Both the position numbers and the translations under genes were made by a program. This document shows positions 24,149 through 33,643 of a stretch of DNA of 64,000 bases, piece by piece. Every line of letters starts with the position of its first letter. Position 1 is the first letter of the stretch. The DNA is taken from positions 434,001-498,000 of the forward strand of contig NZ_JAGSYI010000001.1 of the NCBI RefSeq assembly GCF_025685625.1, read 5' to 3'. Source of the DNA: Acidicapsa acidisoli. GTDB taxonomy: Bacteria > Acidobacteriota > Terriglobia > Terriglobales > Acidobacteriaceae. The notes under the pieces were generated by a model. The model saw only the letters and a program-made list of their open reading frames with translations. It was not told the DNA's origin and ran no database searches.

Positions 24149-26413
24149 TCATTTGCCCGCGTCCGCGGTTACGGGCGGCTTGAGGTAGGTTTCAAACTGC
24201 GCCAGGATCGAGTTGAAAAGATGCGGGCGCACCTCTGTTCCGGCTATCGAATGCGTCTTGCGGGGGTAGATCTGCAGGTCGTAGGGAATGTTGTTTACGG
24301 TAAGCTGCTGGATGAACTGGACAACGTTTTGCAGATGTACGTTGTCGTCGCCCGTGCCTTGGACGAGCAGCAGGTGGCCGTGGAGTTTGGCGGCTGAGTT
24401 GACTACCGAGAAGTCCTTGTAGCCGGAAGCGAAGTCATTCGGCTCGCTCATGTAGCGCTCGGTGTAGATCGAGTCATAGTTATGCCAGTCGGTGACAGGA
24501 GCCACGGCCACGCCGGCACGGAAGCGGTCGGAGTGGGTGAGCGCATAGAGCGTGAAGGTGCCGCCCCAGCTCCATCCCCACCAGCCCTGGCGCTTAGGGT
24601 CGAGCTGCGGATACTTGGCGAGAGCCGCGTCCGCCACGGCGAGCTGATCTTCCAACTGCACGGGGCCGAAGTTATGATATGCGGTCTGTTCAAAGTCTCT
24701 ACCGCGGCGGCCCGATCCGCGACCGTCAGTGTGCAAAACGGCGAAACCATGCTGCGCGAGCAGCGTGTCGAAGAGAAAGCTATCGCCGCCCCAATGATTC
24801 TCGACCGTCATCGGGCCAGGACCGCCATAGGGGTTGAGGATCAGTGGAACGGAAGCGGGATCGGTTTTGCCTTCGGGCAAAAGAAGCGTGGCATACAGGG
24901 TCGACCCGTCGCTCGCCTTCACTTCCAACTGCTCGGGTGCGCGCAGATGGTATGGTTCCACGGCGCGCGTGGACCAGAAGAGATTGCACTTCGATTCATG
25001 ATCGCCAACACGGCACAGACTTACGGAATCCGGCGTCAGACGATCCGAATAGCGGTCGGTAAAGGCTCCGCCGGCGGGGGCAAAGCTGCCGGTATGATAT
25101 CCAGCGGCAGTGGTGATAGGCTTGCGCTCGCCGCTGAAACTCACCTGCCATATCTGCCGCTCAAGCGGGCTGCCCTCATTCGAGGAGTAATACACGACCT
25201 TGTGCTGGTGGTCGACCTCCAGCACTTCATCTACTTCAAAATCGCCTTTGGTAAGCTGGCGCTCCAGTTTCGCGGGGCCGCCAAGCGGATTGTTTACGTC
25301 GTAACTGTAGAGATAGAGATGGGTGTGGCCATCCTGCCAACTGGTGAAGATAATCTTCCCGAAGGCAACGGATATGTCGTACTTTTCGGCGAAAAACTTA
25401 TCGTCGCTCTCCTGGAGAACGAGCTTTGCCTGACCGGATGCGGCGTCGGCAAAGTAGAGATTCTTGTGTTTATGGTCGCGGCTCAGCGTCTCGACCCAGA
25501 TCGTCTTGCGATCGGCCCAGCCAAAGCGCGGGATGTAGTCGTCGCCCGCCTTGAATCCCTCATTGCCCAGCTTAATCCAGACCGTCTTGCCGCCGGTGGG
25601 GCTGACAACTCCGACCCGAACATCCGGATTGGGGTCGCCGGGCTGCGGATAGCGCTGCCTGTCCACGTTGGGATGCAATGGAATCCAGTCCGTGATGGGG
25701 TACTCGGGAACCCGTGATTCGTCCATTTGCAGGTATGCAATCCGGGTGGAATCGGGAGACCAGAAATAGTTGCTTTTCGCATCCAGTTCTTCTTCGTAGA
25801 CCCAGTCGACCTTGCCGTTGAGCACGGCGGGATTGTTAGTCACGGCCGCGTTGGAAACCGGCGTCCCCATCTCACGCAGGTGGATGACCGAAAGGCCGTG
25901 TTCCTCCCCATGCTCATTGATGAAGGAGAGCAGCTTGCCATCGGGCGAGAACTTGGGATCGTCTCCGGAGGCTGCGCCGCTGGCGCCGATATTCAGCCCG
26001 GTGCCGGTCTTGAGGTCATAGAGCCAGAGGCTGCCGTTGGTGTCAAAGAGCAGATGAGCAGAATCGGGCGCCCACAGATAGCCGGCCATGTGGTAGCGGG
26101 CGCGGTGGTCGCGATCCCTTTCACTGGCGGTGTTGCTGTTGAGCGAAGACAGTTTGGCGCGGCTGACCAGGATATGCGGTTTGCCGGTGCCGGGGTCCAG
26201 GTCGATGAGTTCCCCGCCATCCATATAGGTAAGGTGCTCGCCATCCGGAGACCAGGTGAGTCCTTCTGGCGCGCCGCCAGCGATCGGCCCATGCGCGTAG
26301 ATGTCTTCGACGGTAAGGGTCTTGCCCGAACTCTGGCCGTGGAGTTGCGACGCAGCGGTAAGGGTGAGAAGAATTGCGGTTGAAAGACGCGAACGGAGAT
26401 GACAGGAAATCAA
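24149..26413 (-). CDS. dipeptidyl peptidase IV-like S9 peptidase
   Basis: A 754-residue secreted serine peptidase. A signal peptide (AILLTLTAASQLHGQ) is followed by a beta-propeller (~residues 35-500; LTWSPDGEHL, FSPDGKLLSF) and an alpha/beta-hydrolase domain. The catalytic Ser is in GWSWGG (~610), the Asp in GTGDDNVH and the His in KTHSI near the C-terminus. The VYEEELDAKSNYFWSPDST segment supplies the double Glu that recognises the N-terminal amine in DPP-IV enzymes, supporting removal of X-Pro dipeptides. TTG 26413 with GAGG upstream gives the signal peptide. It is followed closely by a DUF4440 gene. Confidence 0.92.
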   Translation of the reverse strand: MISCHLRSRLSTAILLTLTAASQLHGQSSGKTLTVEDIYAHGPIAGGAPEGLTWSPDGEHLTYMDGGELIDLDPGTGKPHILVSRAKLSSLNSNTASERDRDHRARYHMAGYLWAPDSAHLLFDTNGSLWLYDLKTGTGLNIGASGAASGDDPKFSPDGKLLSFINEHGEEHGLSVIHLREMGTPVSNAAVTNNPAVLNGKVDWVYEEELDAKSNYFWSPDSTRIAYLQMDESRVPEYPITDWIPLHPNVDRQRYPQPGDPNPDVRVGVVSPTGGKTVWIKLGNEGFKAGDDYIPRFGWADRKTIWVETLSRDHKHKNLYFADAASGQAKLVLQESDDKFFAEKYDISVAFGKIIFTSWQDGHTHLYLYSYDVNNPLGGPAKLERQLTKGDFEVDEVLEVDHQHKVVYYSSNEGSPLERQIWQVSFSGERKPITTAAGYHTGSFAPAGGAFTDRYSDRLTPDSVSLCRVGDHESKCNLFWSTRAVEPYHLRAPEQLEVKASDGSTLYATLLLPEGKTDPASVPLILNPYGGPGPMTVENHWGGDSFLFDTLLAQHGFAVLHTDGRGSGRRGRDFEQTAYHNFGPVQLEDQLAVADAALAKYPQLDPKRQGWWGWSWGGTFTLYALTHSDRFRAGVAVAPVTDWHNYDSIYTERYMSEPNDFASGYKDFSVVNSAAKLHGHLLLVQGTGDDNVHLQNVVQFIQQLTVNNIPYDLQIYPRKTHSIAGTEVRPHLFNSILAQFETYLKPPVTADAGK

Positions 26414-26575
26414 TGAGATGCCTCGTAGGAAGTGGTGAGCCTTGAGCGCGCAAATTTCGCGAAAACAGACCGGAGGGACGGCTCAAGGTCTACGAAGGCA
26501 GTGTACCGCAGTGGAATTGCGCGGAGCGTTCTTCGTTGCAATGGGCCAGTAATGGACAGTGGCTAATGTCGGGGA

Positions 26576-28225
26576 TTAGTGCCCTCCACCGCCGCGGCCG
26601 CCTTTGACTTTGGTCATAAAGAAGACAATTGGAACCATCAGCCCCATCGCGGTTGCGAAGCATTTGATCACGTCCAGATACGCGAGCATGGTCGAGTGAA
26701 GGATGAGCTGGCGCATCAGCGTGCCCTGGGCCATGCCGCGGCCAAGGGCCATGGAGTAGACCATTCCGCCCTTGTCATGCAGGTAGCGCGACATCAGCGC
26801 CATCTGGTCCTGCATTGAAAGCGTGGACGCGGTGAGGTGGTCGCCGAGGCGGTGCTGGTGATACTGAGCGCGGCGGGCAAGCACCGTGACTAAAAACGCC
26901 GTGCCGACGCTTCCGCCGATGTTACGCGCGAGGTTGGTGAGACCGCTGACATCGTTGTTCTTGCCGGGCGGCATTCCGGCAAAGGAGATTGTGCTGATCG
27001 GCACGAACAGAAAGGCAAGCCCGGAGGCCTGGAAGACGCGCAGCCACGCGACATAGCCATAGCTCACGTCCAGGTCGAGGGTAAGCATGACGAAAAGCGC
27101 GACCGAACAGGAGAAGAATCCGTAAGCGACAAGAAAACGCGCGTCCACCTTTGCCACGAGAAACCCGACCAGCGGCATAAGCAGGATGATGCCGAAGCCG
27201 CCCGGGCTGATGACCAGTCCGGCCCGTTCGGCGGTATAGCCGAGCATTGATTGCACAAACTGCGGAATCAGCACCGTCGAACCGAAGAGGCAGAAGCCCA
27301 GCACAAACATCAGCAGGAATGCGATGGCGAAGTTTCGACGCTTGAAGAGCGTGAGATCGAGGATCGGTTTATGGCCGATGCGAATCTGGCGCATCTCCCA
27401 CAAAACGAGCAGAATGAGCGAGCTGATACAAAGAACCGAAAAGGTAGTGATGATCTGTGAGCCGAACCAGTCGTCTTCCTGGCCTTTGTCGAGAACGAAT
27501 TCGAGCGATCCGAAGCCGATCGCAAGGAGAAAAAAACCAGTGAAGTCGAGATTCAGCCCTTTTTTCTGCATCTCCTTAACTTCGTTGACGATATGCGGCG
27601 GATCTTCGACGATGCGGTTGGTCAGAAAGAGGCTGATGATGGCCACTGGGATGTTGATGAAGAAGATCCAGCGCCAGTCGAAGTTATCGGTGATGTAGCC
27701 GCCGAGCGTCGGCCCGATGGCCGGCGCGCAAACCACGGCGATGCCGTAGATGGCGAATGCCTTGCCGCGGTCTTTGGGCTCGAAAGTATCGGCCAGAATG
27801 GCCTGCTCGCTTGGCGCCAGTCCGCCGCCGCCCGCGCCCTGCAGGACGCGAAAGAAGATCAGCAGCGGCAACGAAGGCGCCAGTCCGCACATGGCCGAAC
27901 TGATGCCGAAGAGCAGCACGCAGATCATGTAAAAGCGCTTGCGGCCCATGAACGTCGTCAGGTACGCCGACATAGGCAGAATGACGGCATTGGCGACGAG
28001 GTAGCTGGTGAGCACCCAGGTGGCTTCGTCGGCCGAGGCTCCGAGTCCGCCGGCGATATGCGGAAGCGCGACGTTGGCAATGGAGGTGTCGAGAACCTCC
28101 ATGAAGGTGGCAAGTGTGACGGTGAGAGCAACCGCCCAGCGATTTGCGCGCGGCTTCCAGACCGTGGTGGGAGCCTTGGCGGGGGCCTGCATCGAAATCG
28201 GTGAGGTCTGAGTCGCGGCACTCAT
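26576..28225 (-). CDS. DHA2-family (EmrB/QacA) MFS drug efflux transporter
   Basis: A 549-residue transporter with about 14 transmembrane helices. It shows ANVALPHIAGGLGAS after helix 1, the motif-A region GRKRFYMICVLLFGISSAMCGLA, the LQGAGGGGLAPSEQAI segment typical of DHA2 members, and PAIGPTLGGYITDNFDWRWIFFINIPV. It is expected to export drugs or metabolites using the proton gradient, often with a membrane-fusion partner (EmrA type); no such partner gene is adjacent. The C-terminal tail is Gly/Lys-rich (KVKGGRGGGGH). ATG 28225 is the first good start. Confidence 0.92.
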   Translation of the reverse strand: MSAATQTSPISMQAPAKAPTTVWKPRANRWAVALTVTLATFMEVLDTSIANVALPHIAGGLGASADEATWVLTSYLVANAVILPMSAYLTTFMGRKRFYMICVLLFGISSAMCGLAPSLPLLIFFRVLQGAGGGGLAPSEQAILADTFEPKDRGKAFAIYGIAVVCAPAIGPTLGGYITDNFDWRWIFFINIPVAIISLFLTNRIVEDPPHIVNEVKEMQKKGLNLDFTGFFLLAIGFGSLEFVLDKGQEDDWFGSQIITTFSVLCISSLILLVLWEMRQIRIGHKPILDLTLFKRRNFAIAFLLMFVLGFCLFGSTVLIPQFVQSMLGYTAERAGLVISPGGFGIILLMPLVGFLVAKVDARFLVAYGFFSCSVALFVMLTLDLDVSYGYVAWLRVFQASGLAFLFVPISTISFAGMPPGKNNDVSGLTNLARNIGGSVGTAFLVTVLARRAQYHQHRLGDHLTASTLSMQDQMALMSRYLHDKGGMVYSMALGRGMAQGTLMRQLILHSTMLAYLDVIKCFATAMGLMVPIVFFMTKVKGGRGGGGH

Positions 28226-28391
28226 GGGAATTCACAGTATAGAGACTGAAGCACGCACCAACGATTCAGAATGTGACAGGTGCAATATGTGCCTGGTGCG
28301 ATCGCGTTAATTCACGAATTCAAGGGCGTGATTCATCCCAATGCTATATTTGCTGCACTGAATTCGAAGTGGTTGGCAATGGGAATATCCG

Positions 28392-29339
28392 ATGGCGCGT
28401 CTCAAAGGCCCAATTTCGCCACTATCCAGCTTTCGGCTCGTGATCGCGATCCTTGGCATGATCGCGTTGCCTGCTGCGCTGACGCTGCACACAGTGCGCG
28501 TTTCGGCGGTCGTAGATGCTTCCGTCGCCGACCCTTCGCCTTACGGATACACCGTCAGCCTCCTGTTGTTCATTGTGCCAATTCTTGTGATTGGCCTTTG
28601 GCTCGTACCACGCGAGGGAGTCGCTATCTCGAAAAAGTCCTTTCTGTGGACGGTAGGGATTCTTTTTCCGCTTGGGGCGCTGCTCGATTTCTTTTTCGCG
28701 CACTCGTTTTTCACTTTTCCCAATCGCGCCGCAACGCTGGGCGTGATTTTTCCCGCGCTTGGCGGAGGCGTGCCGGTCGAGGAGTATGTCTTCTACTTCA
28801 CCGGATTTGTAGCGATACTCCTCATCTACATCTGGCTGGATGAGTACTGGCTCGCCGCCTACAGCGTCCCGATTGACGCAGCGGAGCGGACGGATTTTGC
28901 GCGGCTGCTTCGATTTCATCCGCAATCCCTGTTTTGGGCGCTAGTGCTGATTGGCGCAGCAATCCTGTATCGCTCGATGGTTGTGAGGACGCCCGGATTT
29001 CCAGGCTATTTCATCTTCCTCGTTCTTGGGGCGATGCTGCCGTCGGCGGCTCTGTTGCCGTCCGCGCTGCCGGTGATCAACTGGCGCGCGTTCAGCCTGA
29101 CGGTCCTGGTCGTTCTGCTGATCAGCCTGCTCTGGGAGGCTACCCTTGGCGTGCCTTATGGATGGTGGGGTTTTCAGGACGCGCAGATGATCGGCCTTCG
29201 CATCACGGCCTGGAGCGATTTGCCGATTGAAGAAGTCTTCATCTGGATCGCGGTTTCCTACGCGACGGCGATCGTCTATGAAATCGTGCGGCGGTGGAAG
29301 TCCTCGGGCAAGCGGGCCAGACACGCGTTTCTTGGCTGA
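28392..29339 (+). CDS. lycopene cyclase-domain membrane protein (CrtYcd-like)
   Basis: A 315-residue integral membrane protein with about eight helices. It carries two copies of the PxEE signature of the heterodimeric/fused lycopene cyclase family: GGVPVEEYVFYF at residues 126-136 and DLPIEEVFIWI at 276-286, each with a preceding helix, which matches a fused CrtYc-CrtYd layout. That family closes the ends of lycopene to form beta-carotene; the substrate here is inferred. No other carotenoid genes lie in the window. It begins just after the divergent MFS gene; the ABC gene downstream starts 56 bp later on the same strand. Confidence 0.65.
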   Translation: MARLKGPISPLSSFRLVIAILGMIALPAALTLHTVRVSAVVDASVADPSPYGYTVSLLLFIVPILVIGLWLVPREGVAISKKSFLWTVGILFPLGALLDFFFAHSFFTFPNRAATLGVIFPALGGGVPVEEYVFYFTGFVAILLIYIWLDEYWLAAYSVPIDAAERTDFARLLRFHPQSLFWALVLIGAAILYRSMVVRTPGFPGYFIFLVLGAMLPSAALLPSALPVINWRAFSLTVLVVLLISLLWEATLGVPYGWWGFQDAQMIGLRITAWSDLPIEEVFIWIAVSYATAIVYEIVRRWKSSGKRARHAFLG

Positions 29340-29395
29340 ATCACGAGAACAGAGCTTACGGACCGTACACTGATGAGGCAAAGGACGCCAGAGGC

Positions 29396-30181
29396 ATGAG
29401 CGCAGCCATCGAATTTGCCATCGAATTTCGGGGAGTTTCGTACGCGACGGCACAGGGCAGGCTACTGCTCGACCGGATTTCTCTGACGCTCGAAGAAGGA
29501 ACGATCACGGCCATCCTGGGACGCAGCGGCTCCGGAAAGACAACTTTGCTCCGCACGGTCAATCGCATGGTCGAGGCTACGGCAGGCGATGTGCTGGCGC
29601 ATGGCGCAAGCGTCCGCGATGCCGAAGTGATTGGCTTGCGGCGGGGCATGGGCTACGTGATCCAGGAGACTGGGCTGTTTCCGCACTTTACCGTCGAGCG
29701 CAACGTCGGACTGGTGCTGGAAGCACAGGGCCAGCCGCGCGAAGAGCGAAACCGCCGCAGCCGGGAGCTGCTTTCCGTTGTGGGTCTCGATCCCGGCAGC
29801 TTTGCGCATCGCTTTCCGCACCAGCTTTCCGGCGGGCAGCGGCAGCGGGTTGGCCTGGCGCGTGCGTTGGCCGCCGAACCCGGCATCCTACTCATGGATG
29901 AGCCGTTCGGCGCGCTCGATCCGCTCACCCGGGCAGAGATGCAGGATATGCTGCGCGATCTGCTGCGCCAGCTTACGGGCGCGGCAAAAAAGACAGTGCT
30001 CTTGGTCACGCATGACCTCGACGAGGCGCTGTATCTTGCGGATCGAATCGTGCTGCTGGAGTCGGGAAGGCTGGTTGCGAACCTTGAGCCTGCTGCCTTT
30101 CTGCGTTCCGATCAGCCGGAGATTGTCTCCTATATTCGCGCCTTCCATCGCGGAGAGAAAGTTAACCCGGTGCGGCAATGA
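29396..30181 (+). CDS. osmoprotectant ABC transporter ATP-binding protein (OpuBA-like)
   Basis: A 261-residue ATPase with Walker A GRSGSGKTTL, Q-loop YVIQETGLFPHFTV, signature LSGGQRQRVGLARAL, Walker B ILLMDEPFGALD and the switch VTHDLDEAL. The ETGLFPHFTV and GALDPLTR segments are typical of the glycine betaine/choline (OpuB/ProV) class. No CBS domains, unlike long ProV forms. It overlaps the permease by 4 nt (ATGA), and the permease overlaps the binding protein likewise, so all three are coupled. The cargo is probably choline, betaine or a similar compatible solute. Confidence 0.9.
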   Translation: MSAAIEFAIEFRGVSYATAQGRLLLDRISLTLEEGTITAILGRSGSGKTTLLRTVNRMVEATAGDVLAHGASVRDAEVIGLRRGMGYVIQETGLFPHFTVERNVGLVLEAQGQPREERNRRSRELLSVVGLDPGSFAHRFPHQLSGGQRQRVGLARALAAEPGILLMDEPFGALDPLTRAEMQDMLRDLLRQLTGAAKKTVLLVTHDLDEALYLADRIVLLESGRLVANLEPAAFLRSDQPEIVSYIRAFHRGEKVNPVRQ

Positions 30182-30813
30182 GCGGAGATTTCCTCTCTCA
30201 ATATGGCGGTGAAATCACCACGCTCACGGTGGAGCACCTGTGGCTGACCGGTGCGGCGATGCTCTTTGCCACGGCAATCGCCGTGCCAGCGGGCATCTGG
30301 CTTACGCGAACGCCGCGATGGGCTAAGCCGGTGATCGCCGTGGCGAACATCCTTCAAACCATCCCTTCCCTCGCGATGTTCGGCTTTCTGTTGCCGCTGC
30401 CCTGGCTGGGAGACCGTGCGGCGCGCATCGCCATTCTGGCACTGACGGCCTACGCACTGCTGCCGATTCTGCGCAACACTTACGCGGGAATCCGCGGCAT
30501 CGAGCCTTCAATCATCGAAGTCGCGCGAGCGCTGGGGCTCACGGATTGGCAGCTTCTCGTCAAGGTGCAGTTGCCGCTCGCTGCATCCTTCATCCTAGCC
30601 GGGCTTCGTACCGCAACCGTCACCTGCGTCGGCATCGCGACCATTGCGGCGGCAGTGGGCGCAGGCGGCCTGGGTGAGCTGATCTTTCGCGGCGTGGCGT
30701 CGGTCGATAATCGTCTCGTGCTTGCCGGAGCGATTCCCGCAGCACTTCTGGCGCTGGCAGCGGACGCGGCACTAGGCCTGCTCGAACGACGAACGCGGAT
30801 GCCGGCGCGATGA
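30178..30813 (+). CDS. osmoprotectant ABC transporter permease (OpuBB-like)
   Basis: A 211-residue permease with about five to six helices. It contains VANILQTIPSLAMFGFLLPL, the NTYAGIRGIEPSIIEVARALGLTDWQLLVKVQLPLA cytoplasmic EAA-type loop (read in parts) and TIAAAVGAGGLGELIFRG, all diagnostic of OpuB/ProW permeases. It probably forms a homodimeric channel with the adjacent ATPase. The final residues are basic. It is overlapped by 4 nt on each side. Confidence 0.92.
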   Translation: MSGDFLSQYGGEITTLTVEHLWLTGAAMLFATAIAVPAGIWLTRTPRWAKPVIAVANILQTIPSLAMFGFLLPLPWLGDRAARIAILALTAYALLPILRNTYAGIRGIEPSIIEVARALGLTDWQLLVKVQLPLAASFILAGLRTATVTCVGIATIAAAVGAGGLGELIFRGVASVDNRLVLAGAIPAALLALAADAALGLLERRTRMPAR

Positions 30814-31694
30814 AGCGCTGGTTTTGCATTACCGTTGCCGGAGTATTGAGCCTGCTCGCAAGTTCCTGTGCTCCGCCTCGTCCTGACCATCCTGTGATCG
30901 GAGCCAAGAATTTTACCGAGCAAGTGGTGCTGGGCGAGCTGCTGGCGCAGGAGATTGAGGCTAAATCCAGTCTCAAGGTCGAACGCCGGTTTTATCTCGC
31001 CGGTAGTTATATCTGTCAGCAGGCGCTTATCTCAGGGCGCATCGACGCATATGTGGAATACACAGGTACTGCATTGACGGCGGTGTTGAAGCAGCCGGTT
31101 GACCGTAATCCCGATTCCGTACTCAATACGGTCCGTCGTCTCTACGCGTCGCGCTACAACGTCCGTGTCGCCGATCCGCTGGGCTTTGAGAACACCTTCG
31201 CCATGGTCATCCGCGGCGACGATGCGCGAGAGCTGCATCTGAAAACATTGAGCGAGGCCGCGAAGTACACGTCGCAGTGGCGTCTCGGGGTCGGCTACGA
31301 ATTTGAGCAGAGGCCTGACGGACTGACTGGTCTGAGCGCGGCGTATGGACTGAACTTCGCGACTGCTCCGCGGACGATGGATCTGGGGCTGCTCTATCGC
31401 GCGCTGGAGGCGCACCAGGTGGACATGATTGCGGCCAACTCAACCGACGGACCGATTGATGCTTTGGGGCTAGTCGCGCTACAGGATGACAGGCATTACT
31501 TTCCGCCGTACCAGGCTGTTCCGCTGGTGCGCGAAGAAGCGTTACGGCGCTGGCCGCAGATACAGGTCGCCCTTGACGCTCTGGCGGGAAAGATTACGGC
31601 GGAAGATATGCGCGGGATGAACGAAGCCATTGACGGCGAACATCGTGATCCGGCTGAGGTGGTACGGGAGTTTCGCAAGAGGCATGGATTATAG
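30810..31694 (+). CDS. osmoprotectant ABC transporter substrate-binding lipoprotein (OpuBC-like)
   Basis: A 294-residue binding protein with a lipoprotein signal (VAGVLSLLASSC, modified Cys at ~20). The mature protein has IGAKNFTEQVVLGELLAQEIE near the N-terminus, GRIDAYVEYTGTALTAVL and the downstream DLGLLYRALEAHQVDMIAANSTDG, matching choline/betaine-binding proteins of the OpuBC family. It completes the OpuB operon through a 4-nt overlap. It should capture compatible solutes outside the membrane for osmotic adaptation. Confidence 0.92.
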   Translation: MKRWFCITVAGVLSLLASSCAPPRPDHPVIGAKNFTEQVVLGELLAQEIEAKSSLKVERRFYLAGSYICQQALISGRIDAYVEYTGTALTAVLKQPVDRNPDSVLNTVRRLYASRYNVRVADPLGFENTFAMVIRGDDARELHLKTLSEAAKYTSQWRLGVGYEFEQRPDGLTGLSAAYGLNFATAPRTMDLGLLYRALEAHQVDMIAANSTDGPIDALGLVALQDDRHYFPPYQAVPLVREEALRRWPQIQVALDALAGKITAEDMRGMNEAIDGEHRDPAEVVREFRKRHGL

Positions 31695-31707
31695 ATTGGA
31701 GACTTTA

Positions 31708-33486
31708 TCAGCTCAGGCCCAGTTCGTGCGGAGTCACCCCGTAGGCGTCGAGAACGTCGCGCAGCGTTACGATGCCTTCGAGTTTGCGGGCGTCGGCGCG
31801 GCCTACGACCGGCAGGATTTCGATCTGGTTAGCGCCCATGCGTTCGAGGGCAAGATCTAGGCCCTGGTCGGCGTGTACGTGCGGGAAGGCGACCGCGTTC
31901 AAGATGTCGCTCAACTTCTTATCCGCATCGCGCGTGTGCTCCTCCTCAAGGCGGGTGCGATTGATGACTCCGATAACGCCGAGTTGATCGGAGACGATCC
32001 AGCTTTGAAATGGGGTCTGTGCTCTGCTATCGCCGATCTTTTCAAGCGCCTCGCGGAGTGTGATTTCGGCGGGCAGCGGGTCGGGAGCGGCGCGCAGGAC
32101 CTGAATAATGTGCCGCTGATCGCGTTCGCGGCGCGAGGCGGCCGATGGCAGGTGGATGCCATCCTGTACTGCGAGAGCCTCGTAGATCGGTTGTTTCTGA
32201 AATTGCGAGGCAATGAACAGGCTAACCAGGTTGGCGATCATTAGCGGCACGATGATGGCGTAATCCTGGGTCATCTCGAAGATCATTAGCACGGATGTCA
32301 TGGGCGTGCGTACGATACCGGCAAAAACGGCGCCCATGCCCACCAGCGCATACGCGCCCGCAGTCGCGGTATACGCTGGCAGCCACCAGTGCGCGACGGT
32401 ACCCACCGCGCCGCCGAGCATTGCACCGATAAACAGGGATGGCGCAAAGATGCCACCGGCGTTGCCGGACGCGTAACTTACGGTGACAGCGAGCAGCTTG
32501 AGTACGACAAGCATCACCATCATGCTGAGAACCATGCGCCCGTTGAGCACGTCCCCGACAAAGCCGTAACCAACGCCCATCACCTGGGGCACAAACCAGC
32601 CCATGACGCCGACCAACAAACCACCGGCCACGGGTTGAAACCAGACCGTACTTCGAGGGAATTGCAGAAATCGCTGACGGATGCCGAGCAGAAGACGAGC
32701 AAAGGTGGCGGAAACCAGGCCGCCGAGCACTCCCAGCACAGCGTAGATGACCAGTTCGACCGGGTGCAAAAGTTGATATTGCGGCACCTTGAAGAGAGGA
32801 TTGTTGCCAAGCAGGACGCGCAGCACCATCCAGGAGGTGGCCGAAGCGATTACGACCGCGCCGAGAACGGGAGCATTCATGTCACCGACGATCTCTTCGA
32901 GAGCGAAGACGACGGCAGCCATTGGAGTGTTGAATGCGGCAGCGATGGCCGCCGCTGCGCCGACCGGCAGGAGCGCTTTCACCTTTTCGGGCCGCAGCCC
33001 AAGGCTGCGACCTAACACCGACGCGATGCCCGCCGCAACCTGAACCGACGGTCCTTCCCGTCCGAGCGGTATGCCGCTAGCAAGCGTCGCGGAGGTGCAA
33101 AAGAACTTGCCGAAAACGGTGCGCAGGCTGATGAAACCATCCCTGGCGTAGAGCGCGGCTTTGGTCTGAGGCACTCCACTGCCTCGGGCGTAAGGGAAAT
33201 AGCGGAAGAGCAGATAGCCGATGCCAAGCGAACCGGCGATGGGAAAGAGCAGACGCCGCCATGGAGATCCGCCGACCGGATAGAGGCGCAGACCGGCTCG
33301 TTCGGTGAGCAAAATGAAGGCAACCACGGCGAGGCCGGTCAGCGCGCCGATCACCAGGGCGAGGATGAGAAATATCTGGTCTTCGCGGAGAAAACCCTGA
33401 TTTTCGGGGTGGTGCATTCGGGCGAGCAGATAGGCCAAGGGGTTCTTCCACCGATCGCCGCTCTTCGCCGGAACGCTGGTGCTCAT
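31708..33486 (-). CDS. ClC-type chloride channel/exchanger with CBS domains
   Basis: A 592-residue ClC protein. The core has the family motifs GSGVPQTKAALY, GIPLGREGPSVQVAAGIAS (with the gating Glu in GREGP) and NAGGIFAPSLFIGAMLG (GxFxP). About ten to eleven transmembrane helices precede a cytoplasmic tail (~residues 440-590) with two CBS-like repeats (FQSWIVSDQLGVIGVINRTRL, HVHADQGLDLALERMGANQIEILPVV, each read in parts). ATG 33486 follows TCCAGG and gives a normal N-terminus; an in-frame start 100 codons upstream would run into the neighbouring promoter. It converges with opuBC at a 13-bp gap. Confidence 0.9.
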   Translation of the reverse strand: MSTSVPAKSGDRWKNPLAYLLARMHHPENQGFLREDQIFLILALVIGALTGLAVVAFILLTERAGLRLYPVGGSPWRRLLFPIAGSLGIGYLLFRYFPYARGSGVPQTKAALYARDGFISLRTVFGKFFCTSATLASGIPLGREGPSVQVAAGIASVLGRSLGLRPEKVKALLPVGAAAAIAAAFNTPMAAVVFALEEIVGDMNAPVLGAVVIASATSWMVLRVLLGNNPLFKVPQYQLLHPVELVIYAVLGVLGGLVSATFARLLLGIRQRFLQFPRSTVWFQPVAGGLLVGVMGWFVPQVMGVGYGFVGDVLNGRMVLSMMVMLVVLKLLAVTVSYASGNAGGIFAPSLFIGAMLGGAVGTVAHWWLPAYTATAGAYALVGMGAVFAGIVRTPMTSVLMIFEMTQDYAIIVPLMIANLVSLFIASQFQKQPIYEALAVQDGIHLPSAASRRERDQRHIIQVLRAAPDPLPAEITLREALEKIGDSRAQTPFQSWIVSDQLGVIGVINRTRLEEEHTRDADKKLSDILNAVAFPHVHADQGLDLALERMGANQIEILPVVGRADARKLEGIVTLRDVLDAYGVTPHELGLS

Positions 33487-33643
33487 CGCCTGGATGACCT
33501 GACCCGAGGATAACTCACGGAAGTCCACTTTGATGTTGCAAATGAAACCAGAACAGCGGGCGCTCTGCTCGGGCGGTCGAATCTTGGTTGAATTTCGAGT
33601 GTTATGCGCCGGGGTGCGGGGTTTGTTACACTTTGTGGCACTC

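Noticed and set aside
24482-25717. 411-codon open frame on the plus strand
   Set aside because: It is antisense to the DPP-IV gene, has no recognisable motif and no ribosome site.
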